Below are positions 42,340-54,900 of a stretch of DNA of 64,000 nt, piece after piece. The notes beneath the pieces are model-generated. The model was not told where the DNA came from and did no database searches. It saw nothing but the letters and a program-made list of their open reading frames with translations. This DNA is from Ursus arctos (Eukaryota > Chordata > Mammalia > Carnivora > Ursidae): the NCBI RefSeq assembly GCF_023065955.2, contig NW_026622808.1:49984475-50048474 (forward strand). Direction: 5' to 3'. How positions within the stretch are numbered: the stretch's first letter is position 1; each line of letters opens with the position of its first letter. The position numbers were made by a program, and so were the translations under genes.

Positions 42340-43060
42340 AAATGTGCTGGACACCGTGTAGGCCTTGGGGATTCCATGGAAAACACACACAGTCCTTTCC
42401 TCACGGAGTGTAGAGTACAGAGAGGGAAGTGCCTGCAGAGTCACACGAGCCTGTGGAATCATAGGCACGGGGCTCGGAGAGCATCTACGGGGGCCAGTGC
42501 AATACACCATTGCATCTCCGACGGCAGGGAGCACAGCTCATGACAGTCCCAGCTGCTGCAGCTCCACATCCTTGGACCAATGACTGAGCATGGCAGGACA
42601 CATACGGTGCCTCTGATTGGTGGCTTGTGACTCTATCGGCCTCAATGAAATGTTCTTGGAGCTGTGCACAGTTTGAGACTCTTCCCATTTCTTCCTCATC
42701 TTTCATCATTCACAGGGGCCAGACCTGCCCTGCGGTCTGAAGGCTCTCCCCATCGATTCCTGCTTCTCCAGCTCCTGCCTTGAAACTGCACATGCATTTC
42801 CCCTAAAAAATCCCTTGCACATCTAATCCCTTTTTGGCATCTGCTCCTCAGGGGATCTGAGTTAATGCAGCATATATGAGAGGAACATGCATAGTTTTAA
42901 CAATCAGAGAGGACTTCTGGAGGGAGGCGTTAACTGAAATATGAGTGTAAATAGAGTGTGATGAAGCCAAGAGGAAGAGAAGAACACTCCAGATACATAC
43001 TGGCATGTGCAAAGGTCCTCCAGTCACAGGAAAGAGTGTGTCCAGATGGAGAGAAAAGAA
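42340..43060 (-). repeat. L2 pieces with a gap
   Basis: 42340-42425 (GGACACCGTGTAGGCCTTGG, GTCCTTTCCTCACGGAGTGT) and 42900-43060 (AGAGAGGACTTCTGGAGGGA, GGCATGTGCAAAGGTCCTCC) are successive antisense L2 parts. The GC-richer 42430-42890 between them is unassigned and without a credible frame. Confidence 0.68.
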
Positions 43061-43384
43061 GAGAGCTTCAGGTACTTTGCCTAGAATAGAAAGCAGAGAG
43101 ACAGAGAGAGAAAAAGCAAGAAGGTGCAAAAGTGGGCTAGGACTGGATAAGGAAACAAAAATAAAAATATCCATTCCTGCTCACCACAGTGAGGTACAAT
43201 ATGGTGCTGGAGTCAAGAAGAAATACCCTGTGAAGGCCCCATTTCATTTTTCATAGAATTTATTTACTCATTTAGTTTTAATGTCTTACTAAGAAAGTCC
43301 AACAAAGAACAAAGCCAACTCCATGTAATTCCTCAGGTTATCATAACACTTTTGGTAAAGTTAAAGAACTAATATGGTACAGGC

Positions 43385-43575
43385 TAGGCTGTTATCACAG
43401 AAGACTACAAAATATAATGGTTTAATTGAGATAAAAATGTATTTCTCTTTTACATAATAGTCCAAACAGAAACAGGTAGCCTAAGGCAGGTAAAGAGTGC
43501 TGATCTGTTGGACCACACTGGGATCCATGAGGGTGGGTTGGCTCTGCCATGTTTTACAATGGCTTTCAACATGGC
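43385..43575. repeat. Old LTR-like repeat fragment (family A, copy 3)
   Basis: AGGCTAGGCTGTTATCACAG, ACAAAATATAATGGTTTAAT and GATCCATGAGGGTGGGTTGG fit the same old repeat type as 35395 and 36945. Confidence 0.5.
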
Positions 43576-44432
43576 TGAATTATAGATGTTGAAACTTTCC
43601 CAATTCTCACCAATGAGAATGGGGGAAGGAGAGAAGAGAGCATCTTATCAGTCCAGATTTGGAGGAATGGACACAGCTGCCCGCAAAGTGGACTGAGGAA
43701 AATAGTTTTCAGTTGGAAACCCATATGCCCAGATAAAACTTGGAGGAAGGTTCTATTATTAAGAGGACAAAAGATAAACAAGCAATGTCTCAAAGAAGAA
43801 ATCAAAAGGGAAATTAAGAAAATACCTTGAGACATATGAAAACAAAAATGCAATATGCCAAAACTTACGGGATGCACTAAAGGCAGTGCTAAGAGGAGAG
43901 TTTGTATTTGTAAAGACATATTTAAAAAAGACGAAAGATCTCAAATCAACCACCTAACTTTATATCTCAAGGAATAGAAAAAGAACAAATTAAACCCAAA
44001 ATTAATGGAAAGAAGAGAGAAAAAAAAGATTAGAGCAGAGATAACTGAAATAGAAAACAAAAGAAAAAAAATGAAACTAAGAGCTGGTTTTGTGAAAGAG
44101 GAAGAAAACTGACAAACTTTTAGCTACACTAAGAAAATAAGGGGTAAGAATCAACTAAAATCAGAAATGGAAGAGGAGACATTACAACCAATGCCACAGA
44201 AATAGAAAGAATTATGAGACTACCATGAACAATTATGTGCCAACACACTGGATGACCTAGAAGAAATAATGAATTCCTGGAAATACACAAACTACCAAGA
44301 CTGAATCATGAAGAAATAGAAAATCTGAACAGACAAATAATTAGTAAGGAGATTGAATCAGTAATCAAAAATCTCCCAACAAAGAGCCCAGGACCAGATG
44401 GCTTCACTGTAAAGAATTCTGCCAAACATTTA

Positions 44433-45451
44433 TTTATTTATTTATTTATTTAATGATTTTTTATTATGTTAGTCACCATACAGTACATCCCTGGTTTCCA
44501 ATATAAAGTTCGATGATTCATTAGTTGCGTATAACACCCAGCGCACCATGCAATACGTGCCCTCCTTACTACCCATCACCAGTCTGTCCCATTCCCCCAC
44601 CCCCCTCCCCTCTGAGGCCCTCAGTTTGTTTCTCATAGTCCATAGTCTCTCATGTTTCATTCCCCCTTCTGATTACCCCCCCTTTTTTTTTTTAATAATG
44701 ATTTTTTATTATATTATGTTCGTCACCATACAGTACATCCCCGGTTTTCGATGTAAGGCTCGATGATTCATTAGTTGTGTATAACACCCAGTGCACCATG
44801 CAATATGTGCCCTCCTTACTACCCATCACCGGTCTATCCCATTCCCCCACCCCCCTCCCCTCTGTAGCCCTCAGTTTGTTTCTCATAGTCCATAGTCTCT
44901 CATGTTTCGTTCCCCCTTCTGATTACCCCCCCTTTCTTTATCCCTTTCTTCCCCTACTGATCATTCTAGTTCTTATGTTCCATAGATGAGAGAAATCATA
45001 TGATAGTTGTCTTTCTCTGCTTGACTTATTTCACTAAGCATTATCTCCTCCAGTGCCGCCCATGTTGTAGCAAATGTTGAGAACTCGTTCTTTCTGATTG
45101 CTGAGTAATATTCCATTGTATATATGGACCACAACTTCTTAATCCAGTCCTCTGTTGCAGGGCATCTCGGCTCCTTCCACGATTTAGCTATTGTGGACAT
45201 TGCTGCTATGAACATTGGGTGCATATGGCCCTTCTCTTCACTACGTCTGTATCTTTGGGGTAAACACCCAGTAGCGCAATGGCTGGATCATAGGGTAGCT
45301 CAATTTTTAACTTTTTAAGGGACCTCCACACTGTTTTCCAGAGTGGCTGTACCAACTTGCATTCCCACCAACAATGTAGGAGGGATCCCCTTTCTCCACA
45401 TCCTCTCCAACAATTGTTGTTTCTTGCCTTGTCTATTTTTGCCATTCTAAC
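44433..45451 (-). mobile_element. Younger carnivore L1 insertion with two tandem 3' ends
   Basis: Flanked by a perfect 16-bp duplication (TTCTGCCAAACATTTA at 44417-44432 and 45452-45467) inside the older L1. It reads T-rich tail, 3'-UTR copy A (44449-44685), a second T run, 3'-UTR copy B (44696-44932), then ORF2 C-terminus. The latter encodes in two frames a Cys-containing segment ([17 protein letters not shown], 45206-45502) and [16 protein letters not shown] (44973-45224). Copies A and B differ at about 15 positions by eye. Confidence 0.95.
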
Positions 45452-46233
45452 TTCTGCCAAACATTTAAATAACACCTTCAATCCTCTCCCAAACTCTTCC
45501 AAAAAAACTCAAGAGGAGGGAACATTTCCAAACTCATTCAGTGAGGCCACCATTAGCCTAACACAAAAGACAGACAAATATGTTACAAGAGAAGAAAACC
45601 ATGGGCCAATATCCCTAAAGAATACTGATGCAAAAATCTCAACAAAATACCAGCAAACCAAATTCAACAGCACATTAAAGGGATTACCCCATCGTGAACA
45701 AGTAGGATTATTTCTGGAATGCAAGGATTGTTCAACATATGAAAATCAATCAATATAATACATCACATTAACAGTGAAGGACAAAAACTACTTGATCATC
45801 TCAATCAATGTAAAAAAAATAATTGGAAAATTCAATACTCCAGGATAAAACACTCAACAAAACAGGAATAGAAGGAAATTATGTCAACATAATAAAACCA
45901 TATAAGAAAGCCCACAGTTAACATCATACACAATGATAAAAGACAAAACATTTCCTCTAAAATCGGAACAAAATAAAAGGATACTCATTCTTGCCACTTC
46001 TAGTAACATAGTAGTGGAAGTGCTAGTCAAAGCAATTAGTCAACAGAAAGCAATAAAAGGCATCTGAATTCAAAAGGATGAAGTAAAATTATCTTCATTC
46101 ACAAATGAAATTATCTTGTATATAGAAAACCCTAAAGGTTACACACACACACCAAACTATTAAAACTAATAAATAAATCTAGTAAACTTGTAGGATACAA
46201 AAAAATCAACACACAGAAATCAGTGGCATTTCT

Positions 46234-46434
46234 CTCTCTCTCTCTCTTTTTTAAGGTTGTATTTATTTCAGAGAGAGCGAGAACAAGTGGGGAGGGGCAG
46301 AGGGAGAGGGAGAAGCAGACTCCCTGCTGAGCTGAAGGGGGGGGGGAGCCTGACACGGGCTCACTCCCAGGACCCTGGGATCATGACCTGAGCCAAAGGC
46401 AGATGCTTAACCGACTGAGCTATCCAGGCACCCC
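46234..46434 (-). mobile_element. Carnivore SINE (SINEC), minus strand, inside L1
   Basis: CT run, TTTTTTAAGGTTGTATTTAT, GCAGACTCCCTGCTGAGCTG, ACCCTGGGATCATGACCTGA and a head ending ATCCAGGCACCCC. A 13-bp duplication with two mismatches flanks it (CAGTGGCATTTCT 46221-46233, CAGTTTCATTTCT 46435-46447). Confidence 0.96.
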
Positions 46435-46573
46435 CAGTTTCATTTCTATACACTAACAATGAATAATCCAAGAAAAGAAATTAAGAAAACAATTATATTT
46501 ATGATAACATAAAAAACACTTAGAATAGACTTAACCAGGAGGTGAAAGACTTATACATTAAAAACTATAAAAC

Positions 46574-46784
46574 AGGGAGACTTGGGTGGCTCAGTTGGTC
46601 AAGCATCCAACTCTTGATTTTGGCTCAGGTCATGATCTCATGGTTGTGAGATCGAGCCCCATGTTGGGCTCTGTGCTGAGCATGGAGCCTGCTTAAGATT
46701 CTCTATCTCCCCCTCCCCCTGCCCTTTCCCCCCTGCTCATGCGCTCTTGTGCTCTCTCTCCCTCTAAAAAACAAAAACAAAACC
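46574..46784 (+). mobile_element. Carnivore SINE, plus strand, inside L1
   Basis: AGGGAGACTTGGGTGGCTCA, CCAACTCTTGATTTTGGCTC, GAGCCCCATGTTGGGCTCTG and a CT run with A-rich tail. An imperfect duplication flanks it (AAAACTATAAAAC 46561-46573, AAAACTAAAAAAC 46785-46797). L1 sequence resumes directly after. Confidence 0.95.
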
Positions 46785-47904
46785 AAAACTAAAAAACACT
46801 GCTGGAAGAAATTAAAGAAAACACAAATTAATGGAAAGACATTCTGTGTTCATGGATCAGGAGACTTAATATTCTTAAGATGTCAATACTACCGAAGGCA
46901 TTTACAGATTCAATACAATCCATATCAAAATCCCAACAAAAATTTTTGAATAAATAAAAAAATAACCCGTTCTAAAAGTCCTGTAAAATCTCAAGGGGCC
47001 ACAAAGAGTCAAAACAATTTTGAAAAATAACAAAGTTGGAAAATGATCCTTCCTGATTTCAAGACATGTTATAAAGCTACAGTAATCAAAATACTGTGGT
47101 AGTGGAATAAAGATAGACATAGAAGAACAGAGAGCTCAGAAATAGCCTTTGCATTAATGGTCAAATAATCTTTAACAAGAGTGACAAGACCACTCAATGG
47201 AGAAAGGACAGTCTTGTCAAAAAACAGTGCTGGGAAAGCTGGATATCCACATGAAAAAGAATGAAGTGGGATCATTATCTTACATCATATACAAAAAGCG
47301 AAAGAAAGAAGGAAAAAAAAAACTCAAAATGGATTAAAGACCTAAATACGAGACCCTAAACTATAATACTCCTATATAAAAACATATGGGAAAAACTTCA
47401 TGACACTGAACTTGACAATGATTTCTTGAATATGACACCAAAAGCACAGGCAACAAAAGAAAAAATAGGCAAATGGGACTACTTAAAACTTTAAAACTTA
47501 AAGGACACAACCAACAGAGTTAAAAGGAAACCTATGGAATGGGAAAAAATGTTTATAAATAATTTATCTTATGAGGGGTTAATATCTAGAACATGCAAAG
47601 AATTCCCACAACTCAATGACAAAAAAATCAAATAACCTCATTTAAAAATATGCAAAGGACTTGAACAGAAAATTCTCCAAAGATGATACACAGTGGCCAA
47701 CAAACATGAAAAGATGCTTAACATCATTAATCATCAGAGTAATGCAAATCAAAACTACAATGAAGTGTCACTTCATACCCATTAGAATGGCTACTATAAA
47801 AACAAACAAAATAAAAAGTGTTGGTGAGGATGTAGAGAAATCGGAACCACTTACTAGTGGTTAAGATGGTAAATTTTATGTTATGTGTTTTTTACCACAA
47901 TTTT

Positions 47905-48025
47905 TTAAGCTATAACATGAGGGGAGCAAATCATAGTATAATATCACAACCAGAATACTGATGTTAATCTAACCCAATTATTTATTGACCAATCTCATTC
48001 AGACTTCCCCTACTTTATTTGTAGT
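47905..48025 (+). repeat. Old mammalian-wide repeat, family not named (piece 2)
   Basis: GAATACTGATGTTAATCTAA, CCAATCTCATTCAGACTTCC and CCTACTTTATTTGTAGTCAT are consistent with the middle of the repeat whose other parts lie at 9990, 51370 and 56120. A TG/G-rich patch follows (48040-48072). Confidence 0.45.
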
Positions 48026-48164
48026 CATGTGGGGGTGGAGTACATGTGTAGGGGTGTGTGTGGGGGGGGGTGTAAAATTAAAGTTTTAATGGCTTAACTA
48101 AAAAAAATTGGACAAAAGGGAGAACAGATACAAGGGGACAGTTAGTGGGGCATAGAGACACTTT

Positions 48165-48620
48165 CTTCATTCATTCCATATTTATTCATGGTATGCCCAC
48201 TCCAAGTTAGTCATCGTGCCAGGCACCAGGGATACAACAGGGAACATGACACAATCTTGTGGAGCATACACTCTATCGTGGAGACAGATCATTACAGTTC
48301 AGTGTAATAAGGGAGACACAGCAAGGTGCAAGGACGGTGGAAATCAAACAAAAGTTTCACTCATCCCAGACATGGGAAAGGGGAATAGTCAGGGAATGGT
48401 TTTTTGGAAGAAGTGCTGTCTCAACTATGACATGAGAGAAAAGCAGGATTTGCCAGGCAAAGGCATCCCAGGCAAATGTCTGGAAGCAAGAAAGTGCATG
48501 ACGCCTTTTGCAGAACTTGAAACAGTTCAACATGGCAAGAGTTTAGAGTGAGACGGGACGGGCTGAGAAGTATCACTGCAGAGGGTCCAATCACAAAAGG
48601 GCTCTCACTATGATAAGGAA
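48165..48620 (-). repeat. L2 fragment
   Basis: CATTCCATATTTATTCATGG, CGTGCCAGGCACCAGGGATA, AATCTTGTGGAGCATACACT, GCAAAGGCATCCCAGGCAAA and AAAGTGCATGACGCCTTTTG follow antisense L2 order. The 111-aa frame at 48216-48551 is not a gene. Confidence 0.9.
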
Positions 48621-48694
48621 TTTACCTATTCCTGGGAACAGTGGGATGAGTCCATCGTAGGAAGCACCAAGCAGGATGCTAGAGCTTGATGTTC

Positions 48695-48875
48695 CTTACC
48701 ACAGTTTATCCTCCTCACTACAATCCACTGAGGTAACTGCTATCTTCGTTTTACAGACAAGGAAACTGAAGATAATCATATTTATGTAGACTGCCCAAGC
48801 TCACACAACAGTTCAGAAGTAACAGAGCTAGGGTATGAACCCAAATTTTTCTGATTCCAAAGTCCATAGTATTTA
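48695..48875 (-). repeat. MIR
   Basis: CTCCTCACTACAATCCACTG, TTCGTTTTACAGACAAGGAA, GACTGCCCAAGCTCACACAA and GAGCTAGGGTATGAACCCAA are textbook antisense MIR landmarks. Confidence 0.94.
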
Positions 48876-48904
48876 AAAATTAAATACATGACAGAAATAA
48901 TAGG

Positions 48905-49165
48905 ACAGGCTTCAGGCTTAGCAGCTCTTGAATCAAGCAGCTAGAGTTTGAATCCTGACTCCAAGTCTTATCAGCTGTGTGACCTTGGGCAAGTGACTCT
49001 TTGAGCTTCAATTATTTTTCAGTATGATAAGTACAATTCAAGGAAATATAGGGGCTGTGGAATCTCAATTTTTCAAACTATTTGTAAGAATAAGGATAAT
49101 AATAAAAATAATTGCAAATACATAATAACACTCTAAAATTATTAGCTATTATTATAATTATTTTA
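48905..49165 (+). repeat. MIR
   Basis: TTTGAATCCTGACTCCAAGT, CAGCTGTGTGACCTTGGGCA, GTGACTCTTTGAGCTTCAAT and an A/T-rich 3' end follow sense MIR. It sits back to back with the antisense MIR at 48695. Confidence 0.9.
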
Positions 49166-49254
49166 TACTTCTTCTCAACCTAAATATCATCTCAAAGAGA
49201 AGCTGCTGGAAAGAAAGAGGCAAAAAAGGATGAGTATACATTATATACATTCTA

Positions 49255-49430
49255 TAAAAACAAGAGTGCTGGTGGTCTTAGTTCCATCACTGACTTGCTG
49301 ACTGATTACTCAGGGTCTATGTTTAATCTCTCAAAAATGGGATCACCAATGTTGCACCAACTGAAACCACAGAGTTACAGTGAGGATCAAGAGAGACTGA
49401 AAATATCAAAATACTGTAAAAGCACAAAGG
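49255..49430 (+). repeat. MIR fragment
   Basis: TCACTGACTTGCTGACTGAT, CTCTCAAAAATGGGATCACC and CAGTGAGGATCAAGAGAGAC correspond to MIR core segments. Confidence 0.75.
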
Positions 49431-49639
49431 TGGAATATTTGCTTCATTTTTATTAAAATGTCACATGGATTCAGTTATTTGACACATTTTTATAAAATTT
49501 CTACTATACTCTTGGCACTGTGCTAAGGCTATGAAGCCTCTTAAATTGTGGGTGAAATATTATATGCTTATTCATGTTTGTGGTTTTTTTGGAACTGGCA
49601 CCTTAACTTTCATCAGATCCTTCAAAAAATGTATGACCC

Positions 49640-50755
49640 TAAATAGACTAAGAATTCTGCCAGATACTATGGACCAAAAATGTAAGCAATCCCCAGTAAG
49701 ATCAGAAACAAGACGAGAATGTCTGCTCTGATCCTTCAACTCAATGTTGTGTTGGAGGTTCTAACCAAGCAAGGAAACCAAGCAAGAAAAAAAAAAAAAA
49801 AAGCATCCAGACTGAAAAGGAGAATGTAAAACTACCTCTGTTTGTAGATAACATGAGCTTGTACATAGAAAATCGTCCATTAAAAAAAAGAACCCTATAA
49901 GAGCTAATAAATAAACTTTAGGGAGGTTGCAGGCTACAAGAAGATAAAATTAACACGTAAAAACTGGATATGTTTCCATACATTAACAATGAATAATCCA
50001 AAAATTAAATTAAGAAAATAATTTCATTTATAATAGCATCAAAAAGAATAAAATACTTGAAGAATGAATTTAGCCAAGTGCAAGATTTTCACTCTGAAAA
50101 CTACAAAACATTGTTGAAAATAATTAAAGATGACCTATATAAATGGAATGACATCCCATGTTCATGGATTGGGAGATAATATTGTTAAGATGGCAATACT
50201 CACTGAAGTATCTACAGATTCAGAATAATCCCTATCAGATTCCCAGCTTCCCTTTTTACAGAAGCTAAAGCTGATCTTAACATCGGTATGGGAAGGCAAA
50301 ATATTCAAAACAATCTTGAAAAAGAACAAATTTGAAGGGCTCACACTTCCCAATTTCAAAACTCATTATCAAGCTACAGTAATCAAAACTATGTGGTATT
50401 GGCATGAGGATATGCATATAGATCAATGGAACTGAAATAAACCCATGTATCTATAGTCAACTGATCTTTGACAAGGGATCTCCAATGGGGAAAGAATAGT
50501 CCTTTCCACAAATGACTCCAGGAAAATTGGGTATTAGCATGCCAAAAAAATAAATCTGTACCATTATCTCATGCTAAATACAAAAATTAACTCAAAATGG
50601 ATCAAACATCTACAGGTAAGAGCTAAAATTATGAAACTTGGTGGTATATATTTATGACCTTGAATTGAGCCATGATTGCTTAGATATGACATTTAAGCCC
50701 AGCAACCAAAGGAAAAATGGATAAAATGGATTTCATCAAAATTAAAAACTTTAAT
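49640..50755 (+). mobile_element. Old L1 ORF2 fragment
   Basis: GTTTCCATACATTAACAATG, CAAGCTACAGTAATCAAAAC, TAGATCAATGGAACTGAAAT, AACTCAAAATGGATCAAACA and TGGATTTCATCAAAATTAAA are consecutive ORF2 landmarks downstream of the RT core. All frames are broken. Its 3' part is missing where the minus-strand L1 begins. Confidence 0.93.
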
Positions 50756-51363
50756 TTTTAAAAAAATTTTTAATTCCAGTATAGTTAACATACAGTGTTA
50801 TGTTACTTTCAGGTGTACAATACAGTCATGCAACAATTCTGTACTCGGTGCTCATGATGAGTGTACTCTTAATCCTCTTCACCTACTTCACCCATTCCCC
50901 CCACCCATCTTCCTTCTAGTAATCATCGGTTTGTTCTCTATAGTTAAGAGTCAGTTTTTTAGTTTGTCTCTTTTTTCTTTGTTTTGTTTGTTTTGTTTCT
51001 TAAATTCCACATATGAGTGAAATCATATGGCATTTGTCTTTCTCTGATTGACTTATTTCACTTAACATTATACTCTCTGGATCCATCCATGTCATTACAA
51101 ATGGCAAGATTTCATTCTTTCTTACAGCTGAATAATATTCCATTGTATATATACCACATCTTCTTTATCCATTCATCTACAGGTGGACACTTGGTCTGCT
51201 TCCATAATTTGGCTATTGTAAATAATGCTACAATATACACAGGGATGCATATAGCTTTTCGAATTAGTGTTTTTGTATTCTTTGGGTAAATACTCAATAG
51301 TGGAATTATTGGATCATATGCTAATTCTATTTTTAAATTTTTGAGGAAACTCCATACTGTTTC
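50756..51363 (-). mobile_element. L1 3' end, minus strand
   Basis: TTCCAGTATAGTTAACATAC begins the 3' UTR in reverse. ORF2 C-terminus follows, with minus-strand WYIYNGILFSCKKE and YIVALFTIAKLWKQTKCPPVDEW read at 51112-51297. 5'-truncated. No matching duplication was found, suggesting loss of flanking DNA. Confidence 0.93.
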
Positions 51364-51369
51364 TCTTCT

Positions 51370-51908
51370 ACTTTTCCATCCAGAATACCACTTTTCATTT
51401 AGTTTTCATGTCTCCTGAGACTCCTCTTGGCAATTTCTCAGACTTTCCTTCTTTTTGATGACCTTGATGGTTTTAAGGGGTATTGGTCAGGCATTTTGTA
51501 GAATGTCCCTCACTTGGGGTTTGTCTCATGGTTTTCTCATGATTAGATTAGGGTTATGTGTTCTGGAAGGAAGGCCACAGACATAAAATGTCATTACCAT
51601 CACCTCACACTAAGGGTATATACTATAAAAAACATCACTATTGATGTTGACCTTGATCACCTAGCTGAGGTAGTGCTGCCATGCTGCTCCATGTAGTTAC
51701 TCTCTTCCTCCCCTTTCCATACCGTACTCTTAGAAAGGAAGTCACTACATGTAGCCAACACTTCAAGCACTGGGAAGTTATGCTCCCCCCTCCTTGAGGG
51801 TGAAGTATCTACATGAATTATTTGTAATTCCTTTGCAAGGGATATTTGTCCATTCTGACCCATTTATTTAGTCATTTATTGCCATTAGTATAGACTCATG
51901 GATATTTT
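51370..51908 (+). repeat. Old mammalian-wide repeat, family not named (piece 3)
   Basis: ATGTCTCCTGAGACTCCTCT, TTGTAGAATGTCCCTCACTT, TCTCATGATTAGATTAGGGT, TTGATGTTGACCTTGATCAC and GACTCATGGATATTTT are in the order of one consensus, which resumes at 56120 after the inserted L1. Confidence 0.7.
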
Positions 51909-54900
51909 TTCCACCCTTATTGAGATATAATTGACATATAACATTGCGTAAGTTTAAAGTGTACAATATAATGATTTGATACATTTATATACTGTGAAAT
52001 AATAACCACAATAGGGTGATTAATATCTCCACCACTTCACACAATTACCATTTTTTTCCTTTTTGTGGTTAAAAATCTAAGATTTAATCTCTTAACAACT
52101 TTCCTGTATATAATACAGTATTGCTAACTATAATCATCATGCTGTACATTACATCGTCAGAACTTATCTATCTCATAATTGGAATTTGGCACCCTTTGAC
52201 ATCTTACAATTGGAAGTTTGTACATTTTGACAAACATCACCCCATTTCCACATCCCTCAGACCCTGGCAACCACCACTGTACTGTTTCTGTAATCCTGGC
52301 TTTTTTAGATGCCACATGTAAGTGATAACATACTGTATTTGTCTTTCTGTGTCAGACTTATCTCACCCAGCACAGTGGCCTCAAGGTCTATGCCTATTGC
52401 CAGAAGTGGAAGGATTTTCTTCTTTCTCATAGTTGAATAGTATTCCATTGTGTATATACACCACATCTTCTTTATCCACTCATCTGTTGTTGGATACTTA
52501 GGTTGTTCCCATATCTTGGCTTTTGTGAATAATGCTGCAATGAATACAGGAGTGCAACTATCTCTTCAAGATCCTGCTTTCATTTCCTTTGTATTTATAC
52601 CCAGAAGTGGGATTGTTGGATCATACGGCAGTTCTATTTTTAATTTTCTGAGGAACTTCCATACTGTTTTTCGTAGTAGCTGTGCCAATTTGTATTCCTA
52701 CCTAACAACGCACAAGGATTCCCTTTTCTCCAGATCCTCACCAACACTTCTTATCTTGTCTCTTTGATAATAGCCATTATAATAAGTACAAGGCGATGTC
52801 TCCTTGTGGGTTTCATTCGCATTTCTCTGATGATTAGTGATGTTGGGCATCTTTTCATGAGTCTGTATGTCTTTTCATGGTCTACTCTATGTCTTTTCTG
52901 GAAAAATGTCTATTCGGGTCCTCTGCCATTTTTTAATTGGATCAGTGTGGGTATTTTTGTTTTGTTTTTTGTTTTTGTTTTTTCATTTGTTTTGCTAAAT
53001 TGTAAGAGTTGCTTACATATTTTGGATATCAAACCATTATCAAATACAAGATTTGCAAATATTTTCTCTTATTCTATATGTTGACTTTGCATTTTGTTGT
53101 TTCCTGTGCTGTGCAGGAGCTTTTTTGTTTGATGTAGACTCACTTGTTTATTTTTGCTTTCATCACTTGTACTTTTGATGCCATATCCAAAAAATACTGT
53201 GAAGACCAATGTCAAAGAGGTTTTTCTGTATGCTTTCTTCTAAGAGTTTTATGGTTTTAAATCTTATGCTGAAGTTTCTAATTCTTTTTAATTTTTGTGA
53301 GTGGTGTAAAATAGGGATCCAATTTCATTCTTCCACATGTGATAATCTAGTTTTATCATTTATTAAAGAAACTATCCTTTCAGTATTGAATTTTCCTGGC
53401 TCCTTGTCAAATATTAGTTGGCCATGTAAGTGGGGGTTCATTTCTGGGCTCTTGATTCTGTTCCATTGATCTGTTTGCCTGTTTTTATGACAGTACCATA
53501 CTATTTTGATTACTATAGCTTTGTAATATCATTTGAAATAAAAAATTGAGATATCTCCAGCTTTGTTCTTTCCCAGGATTGCTTTAGCAATTTGAATCTT
53601 TTCTGGTTCCATATGAATTTTAGTTTATTTTTTCTAATTCTGTAATGCCATTGGAATTTTGAAACAGACCACATTGAATCCTGCATTGTATCTCTAGATG
53701 GCTTTGGGTACTTTGGACATTTCAGCAATATTAATTCTTCCAATCCATGAACACAGGATATCTTTCCATTTATTTGTGCCTTTAAATATTTCAATCAAAG
53801 TCTTACAGTTCTCTATGGATGGATCTTTCAACAACCTGGTTAAATTTATTCTACAGTATTTTATTGGTTTTGATGCTATTGTGAATGGGATAATTTTCTT
53901 TTTTAACTATTTTGTTGTTAGTGTGTATAAATATAAGTGATTCCTGTATGTTGATTTTGTATTCTGCAACCTTACTAAAGTTGTTAATTAGTTTTAACAG
54001 TTATTTGGTGGAGTCTTTAAAATTTTTCTACATATAAGATCGTATCATCTGCAAACAAAGACAATTTTACTTTTTCCTTTCTGATCTGGATACTTCTTAT
54101 TTCTTTTTCTTCCCTGATTGCTCTAGCTAGTACTTCAAGTATTATGTTGAACAAGTAGTAAGAGGGGGTACCCCTGTCTTGTTCCTGACCTTAGAGGAAA
54201 AGCTTTCAACATTTCACCATTGGTATGATGTTAGCTATGGGCTTGTCATATGTGGCCTTTATTATGTTGAGGAATGTTTCTTCTATATCCAATTTATTCA
54301 AGAGTTTTTATCATGAAAGAATGCTGTATTTTGTCAATGCTTTTGCTGCATCTATTGAGATGATTTTATGATTTTTATCTTTTATTCTATTAATTTAGTA
54401 TATCACATTTATTGATTGTGTATATTGAGCCATCCTTGCACGCCAGGGATAAATCCCACTTGATCATGGTGCATGATCCTCTCATTGTGCTGTTGAATTC
54501 AGTTTGCTGATATTTTGTCAAGGATTTTTATCTACGTTCACTAGAGATATTGGCCTGTAGTTTTCTTTTCTTGTATTGTCCTTATTTGGCTTTCATATCA
54601 GGGTAATTCTGGCCTTGTAAAATGAGTTTGGAAGTGTTCCCTCCTCCTTGATTTTTTGGAAGAGTTTTGGAAGAGTTTAAGAAGGATTGGCATTAATTCC
54701 TCTTTAAATGTTTGGAAGAATTTACCAGAGACACCATCTGGTCCTGGGCTTCTCTTTAGTTGGGAGGTTTTTTATTACTAATTCAATCTCTTTATTCATT
54801 ATTGGACTGTTCCGATTTTCTATTTCTTCATGATTCTAGGAATTTATCCATTTCTTTTGGGTTATACAATTTATTGGCATATAGTTGTTTGTAACAGTCT

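Larger units (their letters stand above)
43773..47910 (+). mobile_element. Old LINE-1, ORF2 to 3' UTR, heavily interrupted
   Basis: ORF2 DNA runs from before the reverse-transcriptase core (GTCTCAAAGAAGAAATCAAA, then CCAGGACCAGATGGCTTCAC) through CAATATCCCTAAAGAATACTG-like and AATCAAAACTACAATGAAGT segments. It then jumps near 47855 to a 3' tail (TGGTAAATTTTATGTTATGT). ORF1 and the endonuclease half are absent. Many stops and frameshifts make it dead. Inserted later: L1 DNA at 44433-45451 and SINEs at 46234 and 46574. Confidence 0.95.

Noticed and set aside
45206..45502. Minus-strand frame with a Cys-rich motif, gene-like at first sight
   Set aside because: It is the C-terminal part of LINE-1 ORF2p in a 5'-truncated insertion, continued in another frame at 44973-45224; not a host gene.
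53513..53794. Minus-strand frame with protein similarity
   Set aside because: It is LINE-1 ORF2 inside the 4.2-kb element; neighbouring frames are broken.
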